From Rhizophagus irregularis (Eukaryota > Glomeromycota > Glomeromycetes > Glomerales > Glomeraceae), in the NCBI RefSeq assembly GCF_026210795.1, contig NC_089441.1, forward strand, positions 3,224,001 through 3,288,000: a DNA stretch of 64,000 nucleotides. The letters run 5' to 3'. This document shows, piece after piece, positions 42,205 through 52,528 of this stretch. The first letter of the stretch is position 1; each line of letters begins with the position of its first letter. The notes under the pieces were generated by a model. The model made no database searches. It was given only the letters and a program-made list of their open reading frames with translations, and was not told the origin of the DNA. The position numbers were made by a program, and so were the translations under genes.

Positions 42205-43346
42205 GAACATTTTTAGACGTGATCGTGTAATGTGTTTTTGATAAAACAAATATGCGTCCATGTAACATTAAAATTATAAATCATATACGCATCTGTGTAA
42301 CATTTAAAAAATATATATTGAAAATAAGAGCAAGAAAAATAAGTGTTTTTCTGTTTTTTTATAATTTTACACTATAATTTTTGTAATAATCAATAAAAGT
42401 TATTTCATTTTTACTTAGAAAATTTTTTAAAAATATTTTTTTTGACAAATTTTACAGTAAATTTTAAAAATAAAAATTCCGCGTATTGGTGGCGTTACAA
42501 AAAACATGAATAAATCCATAAATATCTATTCAATCATGATAAAAATTTATATGTAAGTAGATTCGAACCTGCTGAACAACTTTACTTAAGAAGGTTTTGG
42601 ATGTTGCCTTTGACTAAAGTGCCCAAATTACGCTCCGAAGTCACAGAACAGATATACGAAATATTAATAAGAAACATTTATAAGTTGTAATATTACAAAA
42701 AAATAATAATAGCTTTATCCATACATTATTTCAAAAATTTTTGTTTTTTTAGTTTTTTTTATATACATATTTTATAAAAAAAATTATATATAAATATATA
42801 TATGTCATAAAATAAGTTGCTTAGCAGTGTAAAAAATTTATGGGTTAGATAAAAGTTTGCTTAGCAGACATGAAAAATATTTGCTTATTGACCTTAGTAA
42901 ATTTTGAATTTTTTATCTGACCTATATATATATTGTTCGGGGTCCTTGTTTAGAACCTATTTTAAACAATAAATAAGGGTGTCTAGGTTCAACTTTATTT
43001 CAAATAAATATATTTTATTATTTTAATAATAATATCGAAAAAATTTTATTGTTTATTATTTATGATACAAAAATATTATAAAACAATATATATATTAATT
43101 AAAAGATTACATTAAATAAATGTTTTTTATCAAAGAATATTCGTTAAAATTAAAAAAACTTCGTTAAAAAAAATTTTTCAAAAAAAAAATTCAAAAAAAA
43201 ACTTTTTTTTTGAAACACTATTTTAAAGTTTTACTTTTGTAACACAATTTTTAAAAAAGTAAAACTATTTTTAACTTGCGTAACATATCCGGATTCCGAT
43301 TTACTGGGTCGAAAATCACGTGATCGAACACGGCTTTAGACACCCC
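42205..43346. other. Non-coding right part of MULE-1
   Basis: No coding frame. A weak tRNA-like B-box (GGTTCGAATC on the minus strand near 42,560) is present, but the cloverleaf fails. Ends with the MULE-1 right TIR. Confidence 0.5.
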
Positions 43347-43549
43347 CTTTTATGGTAATAGTATATCTTCTATAATAAATAATATATAATTTGTTTATTA
43401 AGAAGCTTTTTTTGCAATTATCTCACCATCTAAAAGTCCAATTTTAATGAATATTTTTTTGTTTTATAAAGTATAAAGAGAGCTACAAAATAAAAAAAAG
43501 TTTATGCAAATTGAATTATTGGATAGTAAAATAATTGTATTATAATATA

Positions 43550-45137
43550 GGGCGTTATTACTTGGCGACCCTGTCGCCATGGCGACCCCTATCATGTGAT
43601 TTAACAAAATTTTTGATTGGCTAATTTTATGAAAAATTTTATTATTTTATCTTTAAAAAAAAAAAACTTAAAACTTAGCCAAAACGAACAATTTATATGA
43701 AAATAAAACATGAATTTTTATTTAAATTTTTTATGACTAAAGCCATACAAGTTTAATTTTATGGTTTTCACAATATAAAAATTTTGTCAATAACCGCCTT
43801 TAATTTTTTTTTCAAAAATTTTATGTGAAATTTTTTTTTTAACAAACCGAGAAACCATTTTTACTAATTTTATTTGATTTAATGATTGAACTTCTTAAAT
43901 AAAAAAAGAATAAAATAAATGAAAAAAAGAAACAAAAGGGAAGAAATAAAGGAAGAGGAAAAGAAAAAAAAACAAAGGAAAAAGAAAACAATAGGATAAG
44001 AAAAAGCAAAAATGAAATATAAAGTAAACAAAAATAGAACAGGAAATGAAGTACAAAATAGGATAGTAAATCACAAATGAAATAGAAAGTGAAAAACAAA
44101 ATGGAGAAACAAAATGGAATGAACGAAATGGAACACGAAGTAAAGGACAAAATAAAACGTGAAGTAAAGAACGAAGTGGAACATGAAAAGCAAAATGAAA
44201 CGTGAAGTAAAGAACGAAATGAAGCATGAAATTAAGAATGAAATGGAACGTAAAGTAAAGAACGTGGAGTAAAAAACATGAAATAAAGTACAAAATGGAA
44301 CATGAAAAACGAAATGTAATAGGAAATAAAAGAGGAAAAAAAGGAAATAAAATGAAATAAAATGAATGGAATAAAGAAACGAAATAAGATAAAGAATAAA
44401 AGAAAGAAATAAGGTTAGTGTGGTGGAATAAGGAGTAAAAAACAAAAATCAACTAAACCCTAAAAACATACCTTTATTGTAGTATCAGAAAAACGAAACT
44501 CATTTCTCAGTTCTCAAAATCGAGAAAATAATGAAACATTAGTAAATCTTTCATTAAAAAATTAACAAAACCACTTTTTCGAATATTACCTTCCCAATCA
44601 CAGCATCCAACTACCTGAAATCTAAAAAAAAATATATTAGCAAAACGCTCGTTAAAGAAATCCAAAAAAAATTTGAATATTACCTTCCAAGCCCAGTGTT
44701 AAACTACCTGAACCCTAGAAAAAAAGAATAAGCGAAACATTAGTAAATACTTCATTAAAGAAATCAACAAACAAAAATTTTTTTTTAATATTACCTGTAT
44801 TCAACTATCCGAAATCTAAAAAAAAAAGAAATTAACAAAGCGTTAGTAAACATTTTGTTAAAGAAACAAAAGAAAAGAAGAAAACAATAAACATACCTGG
44901 TTTCCGGTAGTAAGAAGTGAGAACAAGAAAGACGTTATCTGTTATTTTTTAAAAAAACAAAGAATACGACACCCCTAAATGAAATGATTTTTTAATTGGT
45001 GACATGATGACACGTTAAAAAAAAGATTATCTATAAGCAAATAATCATATGAAGTAGCCAATAAAAATTTGTTTATTCACGTAATTTAAATGGTCGCCAT
45101 GGCGACCGGGATCACGGATCACCAACTACATTTTGCC
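43550..45137. mobile_element. 1.6-kb non-autonomous element with GGCGACC-rich ends
   Basis: The left end GGGCGTTATTACTTGGCGAC and right end have inverted GGTCGCCATGGCGACC palindromes (43,571-43,596; 45,091-45,108). TATA flanks both ends, so the TSD is TA or TATA. The interior has a 570-bp purine tract and repeated AAC(G/A)AAA..TTAGTAAA..TTCATTAAAGAAATC units (44,500-44,880). No transposase. Class is uncertain. Confidence 0.65.
43880..44455 (+). repeat. Long polypurine tract
   Basis: About 570 bases of almost only A and G on the plus strand. From 44,090 to 44,340 it forms a degenerate short tandem repeat of AAATGGAAC, GTGAAGTAAAGAAC and GAAATGAA words. The complementary strand stays open in several frames and would encode Phe/Ser-rich peptides, which I treat as composition artefacts. 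Confidence 0.85.
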
Positions 45138-46690
45138 TATAATATATATGTAATATATAGTAATTTATTTATTAAAAAGTTTTTTTGCAATTAACTTACT
45201 ATATAGCAGTTCAATTTTAATGATTTTTTTTTGTTTTGTAAAGCATAAAGAGGTCTACAAAACAAAAAAAAAGTTTATGCAAATTGGATTATTGGATAGT
45301 AAAATAACTGTATTATAATATATATATAATAATATATGGTAATTTATTTATTAATAAGTTTTTTTTGCAATTATTTCACCATCTAGCAGTCCAATTTCAA
45401 TGAATTTTTTTTTATTTTATAAAGCATAAATGGGGCTACAAAACAAAAAAAGGTTTATGTAAATTGGATTATTAGATAGCAAACTAATTGTATTATAATA
45501 TATATATTAATATAATATATTATATATTATACTGTATGTATTTTTTTAGCCAATCAGAATTCAATCACATGGTGGGTAGGGGGTCAGGTCTCTAATTGAG
45601 CATAATCACGTGATTTCTGGCACGCTCCTAAGCATATATACTAGCAGTTATTTTTAAATGGTAAGTAAAAGAAAAAACTTAATATTTTATATATATAGAA
45701 AAGACATATTTTTTCATAATTTTTAGCTTTAATTTATTGTTTTTTCTTTGTAAAAAATACATGCTAATAAAAAATAATTATGATGTAAAATAGTTGTAAA
45801 ATGAATAATAAGATATTCTTTTTTTAAAAAAATAACTAATTATATATTTGTTTTTTATTTTTTAAAATTATTTTATTAGATTTATTCTACTAAAATCCTT
45901 AAATGGCAAATAAAACTTTTAAATAAAGTAAAAGAATTTGGAATTTTCTTATGAAAGCATTCTTTGATAAGAAATAAAATTTTCAGATCAGACTTTATGC
46001 AGATGACAAAATCATGCATTATTATTTCTGGAGATATGCTAATATCATCGTTTTACATTTATTTGAAAGCTGAGAATTTGCTCTATTGTAAGAATTAAAG
46101 ATTAGGAAAATTGGATTACTAGATGAGGTGTAATTAATGATCAAAGTTAAATCAAATTTAAAAATCAAAAATAAAGACATTGGACATAATTATTTACAAT
46201 CCAGTAATTTAATTCATTTAATTTTAGGCTTATTAGATAGATCTCAATTTTCTCTTTCAAATGAATATAATTTCATTCATATAGCTTACATTTACAAGTA
46301 TTTAATAAATTTTTTATATCAGATTTTTTTAAACTTATAAAATTTTATATAGTTAATAATATAATTGATAATTCCTGAACATCTATATATATTAAACAAA
46401 GAATTTAATCATTTATCGCATATGCGATTTGTCGCTAGTCCCTTAATATCACGTGAATTTTCGGTTAATCATATGATTTACTTTTTAACTATAAATCAGC
46501 TGATTTACACAAATAAATTGATTAATTGATTACTAATAATCTCGTTGATCGACTCCCTCTCTCTCACGTTTGCTTTCTTTCATCTATTTTAATTTTTTCA
46601 ACTAATTACAGATTGTTTTCTTTGATTCCCTTTTATTTGTTCTTTTTGATAATCTATTTATTTGCCATTAATAATACAGATGTCATTAAT

Positions 46691-49277
46691 ATGAATAATG
46701 AAAATTTTAACGAACCTCCTATTTCCGATGTTATCAATGGTATGTTTTATTTTTTTGGCATTTTCTTGGAGTAACATTAGTCAGTAAAGCCTAGAGTTAG
46801 GTTAGGGTTATGGTAGGGTTAGGGTTAGGATTAGGATTAGTTTATATTTTCTTTTTAATAATCTCTTCTTTTTTTTATTAATATGTATAGATTATAATGA
46901 AACAACCTTATTTAACGAAAATAAACATGCATTGTTGTATTCAAAGAAGAAATTTACATCATGGGATGAGTGCGAAATCTTTTTAAATGAATGGGCCAAA
47001 ATACAAGGATTTTGAATTATTAAAGATCATGTAACTCGTGATGATGGTATTATTCGCTGACGTACATATATTTGTTCTCATAGTCGTGTTTATGAATCTA
47101 ATTCCACCAAAGATACTAGTACAAAAAAGATTGGTTGTCCGTTTTTAGTTAATGTTTCATGCTCAAAGTCAAAGAATGACGAAAATTCAGTATTCATTAA
47201 TAAGATTAATGACCAACACAATCATCCACTAAGTACATCAAGTATTATATTTGAAGAATCTAAGAAATTTACTCCTTCAATGATTGATGATATTAAATTT
47301 ATGACTACATCTTGCAAATTTGGTGTTACAGCGCAGAGAAAATTTCTTGAAGGAAAATATTCTTCACATCCTATATATTCAAAGGATCTTTATGCTACAA
47401 TTCAAAGTTTTCGTTCTACTAGTAAATCATTATTAAATGATGCTGCAATGATTTCAAATTGGCTTGATGAACAAAAAGAAAATGATTCACGTTAGGTAAT
47501 TGCTCGTGGATGGAATAATGATAATACATTGACACATTTATTATGGATGACTCCAACCCAAGTTGAAAATTGGATACAATATACTGACTGTGTCCTTAAC
47601 GATGTTACCCATAAAACCAATAGATATGGGATGGCACTGTCATTGTTTGTCAGATTTGATAATAATCGTCATAATATCTTACTCGCTCAAGCACTTTTAG
47701 CAGATGAAAGTATTAAATCTTATGTATGGATGTTAATCAATTAGTGCAATTAACTGGTGTATATCCATCTGTTATAATTACAGACGCAGATCCTGCTGTA
47801 GATGCTACTGTTTGTCAGGTTTTTCACTCAACTTACCCTATTCATTGCGCTTATCATATAAGTCAGAATCTACACAAGAATCTTAAAAAGTCACTAAGCA
47901 ATAATTATGAAAAATTTCTTGAAGATTTTTATAGATGTCGTAATAATTTGTCTGAAAGTGGCTTTGAACAACTATTTGATAAACTTATTCAAGATTATCC
48001 TAATGCTAAATCTTACCTTGAATTTTTGTATAGAACAAAGATGTACTGGGCGCACTGTTTTACCAGTTATAAGTTTACAGGAGGGATGATAGCCAGTTCC
48101 CGTGTTGAGTCTGTAAATTCATGTTTGAAACATTTGCTACAAAATTCAAATATTTCATTATGTGATTTTATGACGGAAATTCACAGAATGTTTGATATGC
48201 AAGATAAGGAAAATGAATATAATTTTTGGCGTATGTCAATTCCAATCAAAAAGAATCCAAAAACAGTTAACTTTTTATTCACTAAAGTTGATGAGTGTTT
48301 TCAAAAATTTCTTACATCTACAATGCTAAAAATGCATCAAGATGAAATGAATCAATCAGTTTATTATATAGCGAATTTAGTAGATTTAGAAAGTATTGAA
48401 ATTTTAGATGAAGTAACTATCATTTACTTTTTTATTATCTATTGACTATTGTACGTTATACATGCTTATTTAATTCAATAAATTCAAATAGGAAAATGTG
48501 ACTTTATTACATGATGATATTGACACTCCACAAACGACACTAAAGCAGATGATTAAATTTGTTGAATTTCAAAATATTAAAGAAATATGGTCAATTAGCG
48601 TTGGAAACTCATCAAAAATCAAGCATTATGTCATTTTATTGCAAAACAATGGACATATATGTTCATGCCTTTCAATTTTACGATGTGGAATTGTATGTCG
48701 ACATTATTTTCAAGTAATGTTGGCTACAAGTAATGCAATGTTTCATATAAGACTTATTCCAACATGATGGTATAATGGTGAGAGAAATGGTTCAAATGAG
48801 TTATTTATATTTGCTGACAAGTATATGCAAAAACAACCTATTATTACATCTGATTATCATAATGCAGTACCATACTTGTGCTCTATTAAAGATTATCGAG
48901 AAGAAAGTTTATCATTTTTAGAACAGAAAATTGCTTATGGGAAATTGCATAATGCGTATAAAAAAGCATTAAAAAAGGCATTACAGACAGATTTTAATTC
49001 ACAAAATCTTATTAATTTATTACTTGAAGAATTTGCTGAGAATGATAATATTGATGAGCAGTCAGAATCTGATGAATATGAGGATGATATCAATGATAAA
49101 GAAAATGTTAATCTGACGTTATTGAAAAATCCAAAACCTCATCGTGGAAAAGGTCGGCCAATGGGAACAAAAAGAATTAAATCAGCTCATGAAATTCCGA
49201 ATCAAAGAACAAAGCATCAACGTTGATGTAAAAAGTGCAGAAACATTGGTCATTATCAAAAAAACTGCAAGATTTAA
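46691..49277 (+). pseudogene. FAR1-like MULE transposase with SWIM and CCHC knuckle
   Basis: ATG 46,691 starts MNNENFNEPP. Intron 46,741-46,889 is GTATGT..ATAG. A FAR1-type zinc segment (YICSHSR, IGCPFLVNV, DQHNHPLS) precedes the MULE core: NDVTHKTNRYGM (Asp1), SVIITDADPAVDATV (Asp2), SSRVESVNSCLK (Glu). A second intron (48,413-48,491) keeps frame. The SWIM is CSCLSILRCGIVCRHYF, and the end is an RGKGRP hook and a CKKCRNIGHYQKNC knuckle (CX2CX4HX4C). Stops near 47,014, 47,057, 47,493, 48,766 and 49,224, plus one slip near 47,730, inactivate it. Most stops replace Trp or Arg codons. Confidence 0.88.
46790..46840 (+). repeat. Short interstitial telomere-like (TTAGGG) repeat
   Basis: Degenerate TTAGGG/TTAGGATT units, about seven in 50 bp, with two perfect adjacent TTAGGG. 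They lie inside the first intron of the MULE-2 gene. TTAGGG is the common fungal telomere unit. The flanking sequence is ordinary, so this is not a chromosome end. Confidence 0.75.
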
Positions 49278-49865
49278 CGTACAAGTGAACAGTAGAAAAT
49301 ATTGTTTATATTGCTTGTTAATGTTAATTAGGGTTAATAACTAGATAATGTATTGTATTTGCTTGTTTGTAATATAATATTTTAAATCGTAAATTTAATA
49401 AATACATATTTATTTGTATAAAACGAAATCACATGACATTTTAATAAATCATGTGATGGAGGGTACTAGCGATAAAATGCCATAGCGATAAAAAACAAAA
49501 CTCTTAAACAAATTATTTTAAATTTATTTTAAAGATAAAAGTTGGCATCATAGAGAGCAAAGATCATTCAAATTGAATCATTACATGTGAAGTAATTAAT
49601 AATCAAGTTTAGATAAAATTCAATAAATATACTAAATATAATTACTGAACAACTAGTAATTCACTTAATTTTAGATTCATTAGATAAATTTCAATTTTCT
49701 CTTTCAAATGAATATAAATTTATTTATATAACTTATTTCTATGAAGAATTATTAATGATTTTGTTATAAGAGTTATATTTAATTTTTTAAATTTTAATGA
49801 TATTTTATATTAAAAAAAAATTAAAAATTATATAATTAATTAGTTTTTTTTGCATTATCTATAAA

Positions 49866-50457
49866 GATGGTTATCAGTCCTAAAAGACTGCAATTCTACA
49901 GTTTTACATCTTAAAAAGACAGACCTAGGTAATTAACAGTTAATTTGGTTAATTATGTTTAACTAAAATTGGTTAATTAACGGTTAATTTGGTTAATTAT
50001 AAATTAACCAATCAAAAAAGAGATTTAAATCATGTGATTATAGTTAATTTAGTTTAAACTAACAAAATTAATACATTTGACCAGAATTATAAAATTAATC
50101 AATGGTTAAATAACAGTTAATTAACGGTTAATTAACTAAATTATAATTAACCGTTAATTTACTATCCCTAGACAGATTGGTTTGTCTTGATGTAGAACTG
50201 CGATCTTTTGATCTTATATCACATATAATAAGACTGTCAGTCTTTCTAAGCAGCCTTTTTAAGACTGATCAGTTTTTTTTCTTTTTTTTTGCAAATAAAA
50301 AAAATGTTTTAACTTTAAATTTAATTCATTATATAAAGACTAGTATAAGGACTGGTCAGTTCTTAGAACTGGTTCTACTGCACCATAAAAAAATGCAAGA
50401 CCGTCCTAGAACTAACCAGTCCAGGATTGAGTAGGACTGTTAGGACTGATAACCATC
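49866..50457. mobile_element. ~590-bp MITE with GGTTATCAGTCCTA ends
   Basis: GATGGTTATCAGTCCTAA at the left is inverted at the right end near 50,440-50,457. Subterminal AGACTG/CAGTCT and GGACTG words recur in both orientations. The opposite arm near 35,180 shows the empty site. TSD not clear. It holds a second MITE (49,924-50,169). Confidence 0.8.
49924..50169. mobile_element. 246-bp MITE built on GGTTAATTAAC words
   Basis: AGACAGA flanks both sides (49,917-49,923; 50,170-50,176). Ends CCTAGGTAATTAAC and the inverse of AGGGATAGTAAATTAAC match imperfectly. The interior is repeats of GGTTAATTAACGGTTAATT in both orientations, plus ATCATGTGAT. Likely hAT-type, nested in the MITE at 49,866-50,457. 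Confidence 0.75.
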
Positions 50458-50660
50458 CTTAATTATTAGTATAAATTTATTATTCTTATATAAATGATAA
50501 TTTATATTTGCTTTAATAAAATTATTTTTATGTAAAAAAAATTAGATTTCAAAAATCAACTCATATGTTAAAATTAGATTCTATATATTGTATAAAATAT
50601 ATTTATAATTATAATTATTATTAATAAATTCAATTTTATATATTATGAAATAATTTATTA

Positions 50661-51185
50661 CAGTTGCCACTGGTTATAACGAACCTGTTTGTACTGAAAA
50701 CTTGTTGTATTAAACCAAGTTTCACAGAACCAATTTTTTTATAATTAATTGCACTGGATATAACGAAATCACATAATAAATTACTATATACCACATCCGA
50801 ACTTATTTTAGCCAGCCCAAGTATATCAGTTACATATTTAGTATACTGAACTATCACGTGACTTTAATTAGTAATATAAAAGAATAGACTACTGGAAAAA
50901 TTATTTCTGCTAGTATCAGATAAAATTTTCATTTGAATAGCTGGTAAATACTTAAAAAATTGATGAACATATAAATTTTAAATAAAACATAGTGTTATCT
51001 GTTATAGTAATAAGTCATGTAATCATCTGAACTTTAAATATTACAGTATATGCTGCTATAATTTAATTAGATAAAATTCATATACCGAACAGTTCAGTAT
51101 ATGATATGAATATTATATATTGAATTCACCATATACCAAATCAAAACGCTTGGAACGGCAGGTTCATTATATCTAGTGGTAACTG
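50661..51185. mobile_element. 525-bp pogo/Tigger-type MITE with TA TSD
   Basis: Ends CAGTTGCCACTGGTTATAAC and the inverse of CAGTTACCACTAGATATAAT, each flanked by TA (50,659-50,660; 51,186-51,187). Internal copies of GGATATAACGAA, and CACGTG at 50,856. No ORF. Its TIR differs from the full Tigger at 56,390, so a different partner would be needed to move it. Confidence 0.85.
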
Positions 51186-51187
51186 TA

Positions 51188-52099
51188 TTAAAATTTTAAG
51201 AAATATTAAAAATTATATAAATATTATTTTAAAATTGCATAAAACATTGATATAAATAATACCTTACTTCAATTTGGTTAATTTTTTAATATGTTCTTGT
51301 TCAGATTATGCTCCTTTTTGCCACCTTACTTTGTTTTTTTATTAGAAATAATTTGAGAGTCCAAATTTTCCTTATCTTTAATAAATAATAATAAATGCTG
51401 GTAATTTCGCTTACATTTTGAATTTTCTGTTTTGTATTGTTTAATAGATTCAACTTATACACGAATTATAAAATCACTTTTAAACTTAATTGTTAGATCT
51501 AAATCATGATTCATATTATATAAAAAAGAGATAAGTCTAGGTACAAATTTCATTTTTGCTACTTTATAATATTCTGCAAGTTTATTTAATACAATACATA
51601 ATTATACATTACCATTTTAATAATCTTTTTTGATTTCTTCTAAAAAATCAATAAATAGTATACGTGAAAATATTATTGATTTCTTCAATTGAATCTCTAA
51701 GGTAAAGTGCTTAAAATTTAGGATTTTTATAATACAATAGCAAATTATCAAGAAAAAAATTTATAAACTTAAACTAAACAGATATGTTAGATGCATTCCT
51801 ACCCAATTTTTTCATTATTACTTGTAAACTTTTTGATTTTGTGAAGTAAATTCTATGTGTAATGATGCATAAAAAGAATTATCTTTTGCAGTATAATCTA
51901 GTAAAAAAAAACATAATAAGATGAAAATAGGAAATATTGCAAAAAAAATATATAATTAAAAATTATACATTACTTAGTGCAATATAAGCATAAAGCATAT
52001 GATTATAAAAAGTTAAAGATAGCAGTGTTGATATATGAAATTTAATTGAAACTACATCCTGATATTTGCAAGAAGCATCAGATATACTAATTAGATATA
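51188..52099. other. AT-rich intergenic DNA
   Basis: No gene, no clear repeat. Long A/T tracts. Confidence 0.5.
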
Positions 52100-52381
52100 T
52101 ACAAGTAGGATTCCAAATAATACTAATATAACTCATAAGTAAATTTTAAGTACTGAAGTAAAAATACATTTTATGACATAACTCTGTCAATATTGAAGCT
52201 AGGAATTCGATTTAGAATCCTCTCATTGAGACAAATCCAATGATATAAATTTTATTAAAATCGAATTACTGGTTATGTTAAAAACAGTGGTAGGTAGGAT
52301 AACGAAATTTTGAAAATACTCCTATAATATGCAACTTTTGAAAAATTTTAATATAAACTCTACGCAAACTCAAATGTGAGT
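52100..52381 (+). repeat. Dispersed AT-rich repeat, copy 3, cut by LINE
   Basis: Matches copies at 33,700 and 34,330. It stops at CAAATGTGAGT, where the LINE begins at 52,382. Copy 1 continues past the same point with TGTATCAGTATTG, marking the insertion site. Confidence 0.85.
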
Positions 52382-52528
52382 CGTGATGAGGATCTACGCA
52401 ACTCTTTCCCTGATTTTTGAAAATACTAATAAAATTTATTTTTGAAATTTTTGTTCGAAAATTTCTAAGTGCTCGTTCAAAATACTAATATTTCCCCAGT
52501 TGCTTTCCTCTTTACTGAGCTTTTTACC

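Larger units (their letters stand above)
37057..43346. mobile_element. Mutator-like element (MULE-1), perfect 9-bp TSD
   Basis: CTTTTATGG is duplicated at 37,048-37,056 and 43,347-43,355. TIRs start GGGGTGTCTAAAGCCGTGTT and run inverted for about 140 bp, including ATCACGTGAT and GGATTCCGATTTAC. The 6.3-kb element holds a decayed MULE transposase gene (37,425-39,387) and, as a later insertion, a complete hAT element (39,716-42,196). Without the hAT it is 3.8 kb, normal for a MULE. Confidence 0.93.
43370..45540 (+). repeat. Tandem ~185-bp repeat, three copies, interrupted
   Basis: Words AATTTATTTATTAA, TTTTTTTGCAATTA, CCATCTA..AGTCCAATTT, GCTACAAAA and TTTATG.AAATTG.ATTATT.GATAG recur in order at about 43,370-43,549, 45,140-45,325 and 45,326-45,510. 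An unrelated 1.6-kb element separates the first copy from the others. These form the spacer of the large inverted-repeat element. Confidence 0.8.
46401..49503 (+). mobile_element. Mutator-like element (MULE-2), perfect 9-bp TSD
   Basis: TTAAACAAA is duplicated at 46,392-46,400 and 49,504-49,512. Ends GAATTTAATCATTTATCGC and the inverse of GAGTTTTGTTTTTTATCGC form imperfect TIRs, extended by TCGCTAGT. The uninterrupted target is visible in the opposite arm near 35,550. One transposase gene on the plus strand. Confidence 0.92.
35085..50585. mobile_element. Giant long-inverted-repeat (foldback-like) element hosting a transposon nest
   Basis: Sequence near 35,090-37,045 recurs inverted at 45,545-46,391, and again at 49,513-49,865 and 50,458-50,585. 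Paired words include GGCGTGCCAGAAAT/ATTTCTGGCACG (36,978; 45,615), AACTGCTATATTTGCTTA/TAAGC..AGCAGTT, TTCATTTGAAAGAGAAA, and AAAGCAAATATAAATTATC at the outer end. After nested insertions are removed, arms of roughly 1.2-1.3 kb flank a spacer of tandem 185-bp units. Outer ends (near a CATATG-GATC word at 35,082) and the TSD are not resolved. It could be two nested inverted-repeat elements rather than one. Confidence 0.7.

Noticed and set aside
42540-42640. tRNA gene on the minus strand
   Set aside because: T-stem mismatches and no acceptor stem pairing; at most a relic.
43839-44452. Three overlapping long minus-strand frames (up to 185 codons) rich in Phe, Ser and Leu, like membrane proteins
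   Set aside because: They mirror a polypurine tract; several frames are open at once and no start context or homology is visible. Composition artefact.
46790-46840. Chromosome end
   Set aside because: The TTAGGG run is short, degenerate and embedded in an intron with ordinary sequence on both sides.
35085-50585. A giant virus-like or Starship-type cargo element
   Set aside because: No captain recombinase, replication or capsid gene is present; contents resolve into independently TSD-flanked transposons.
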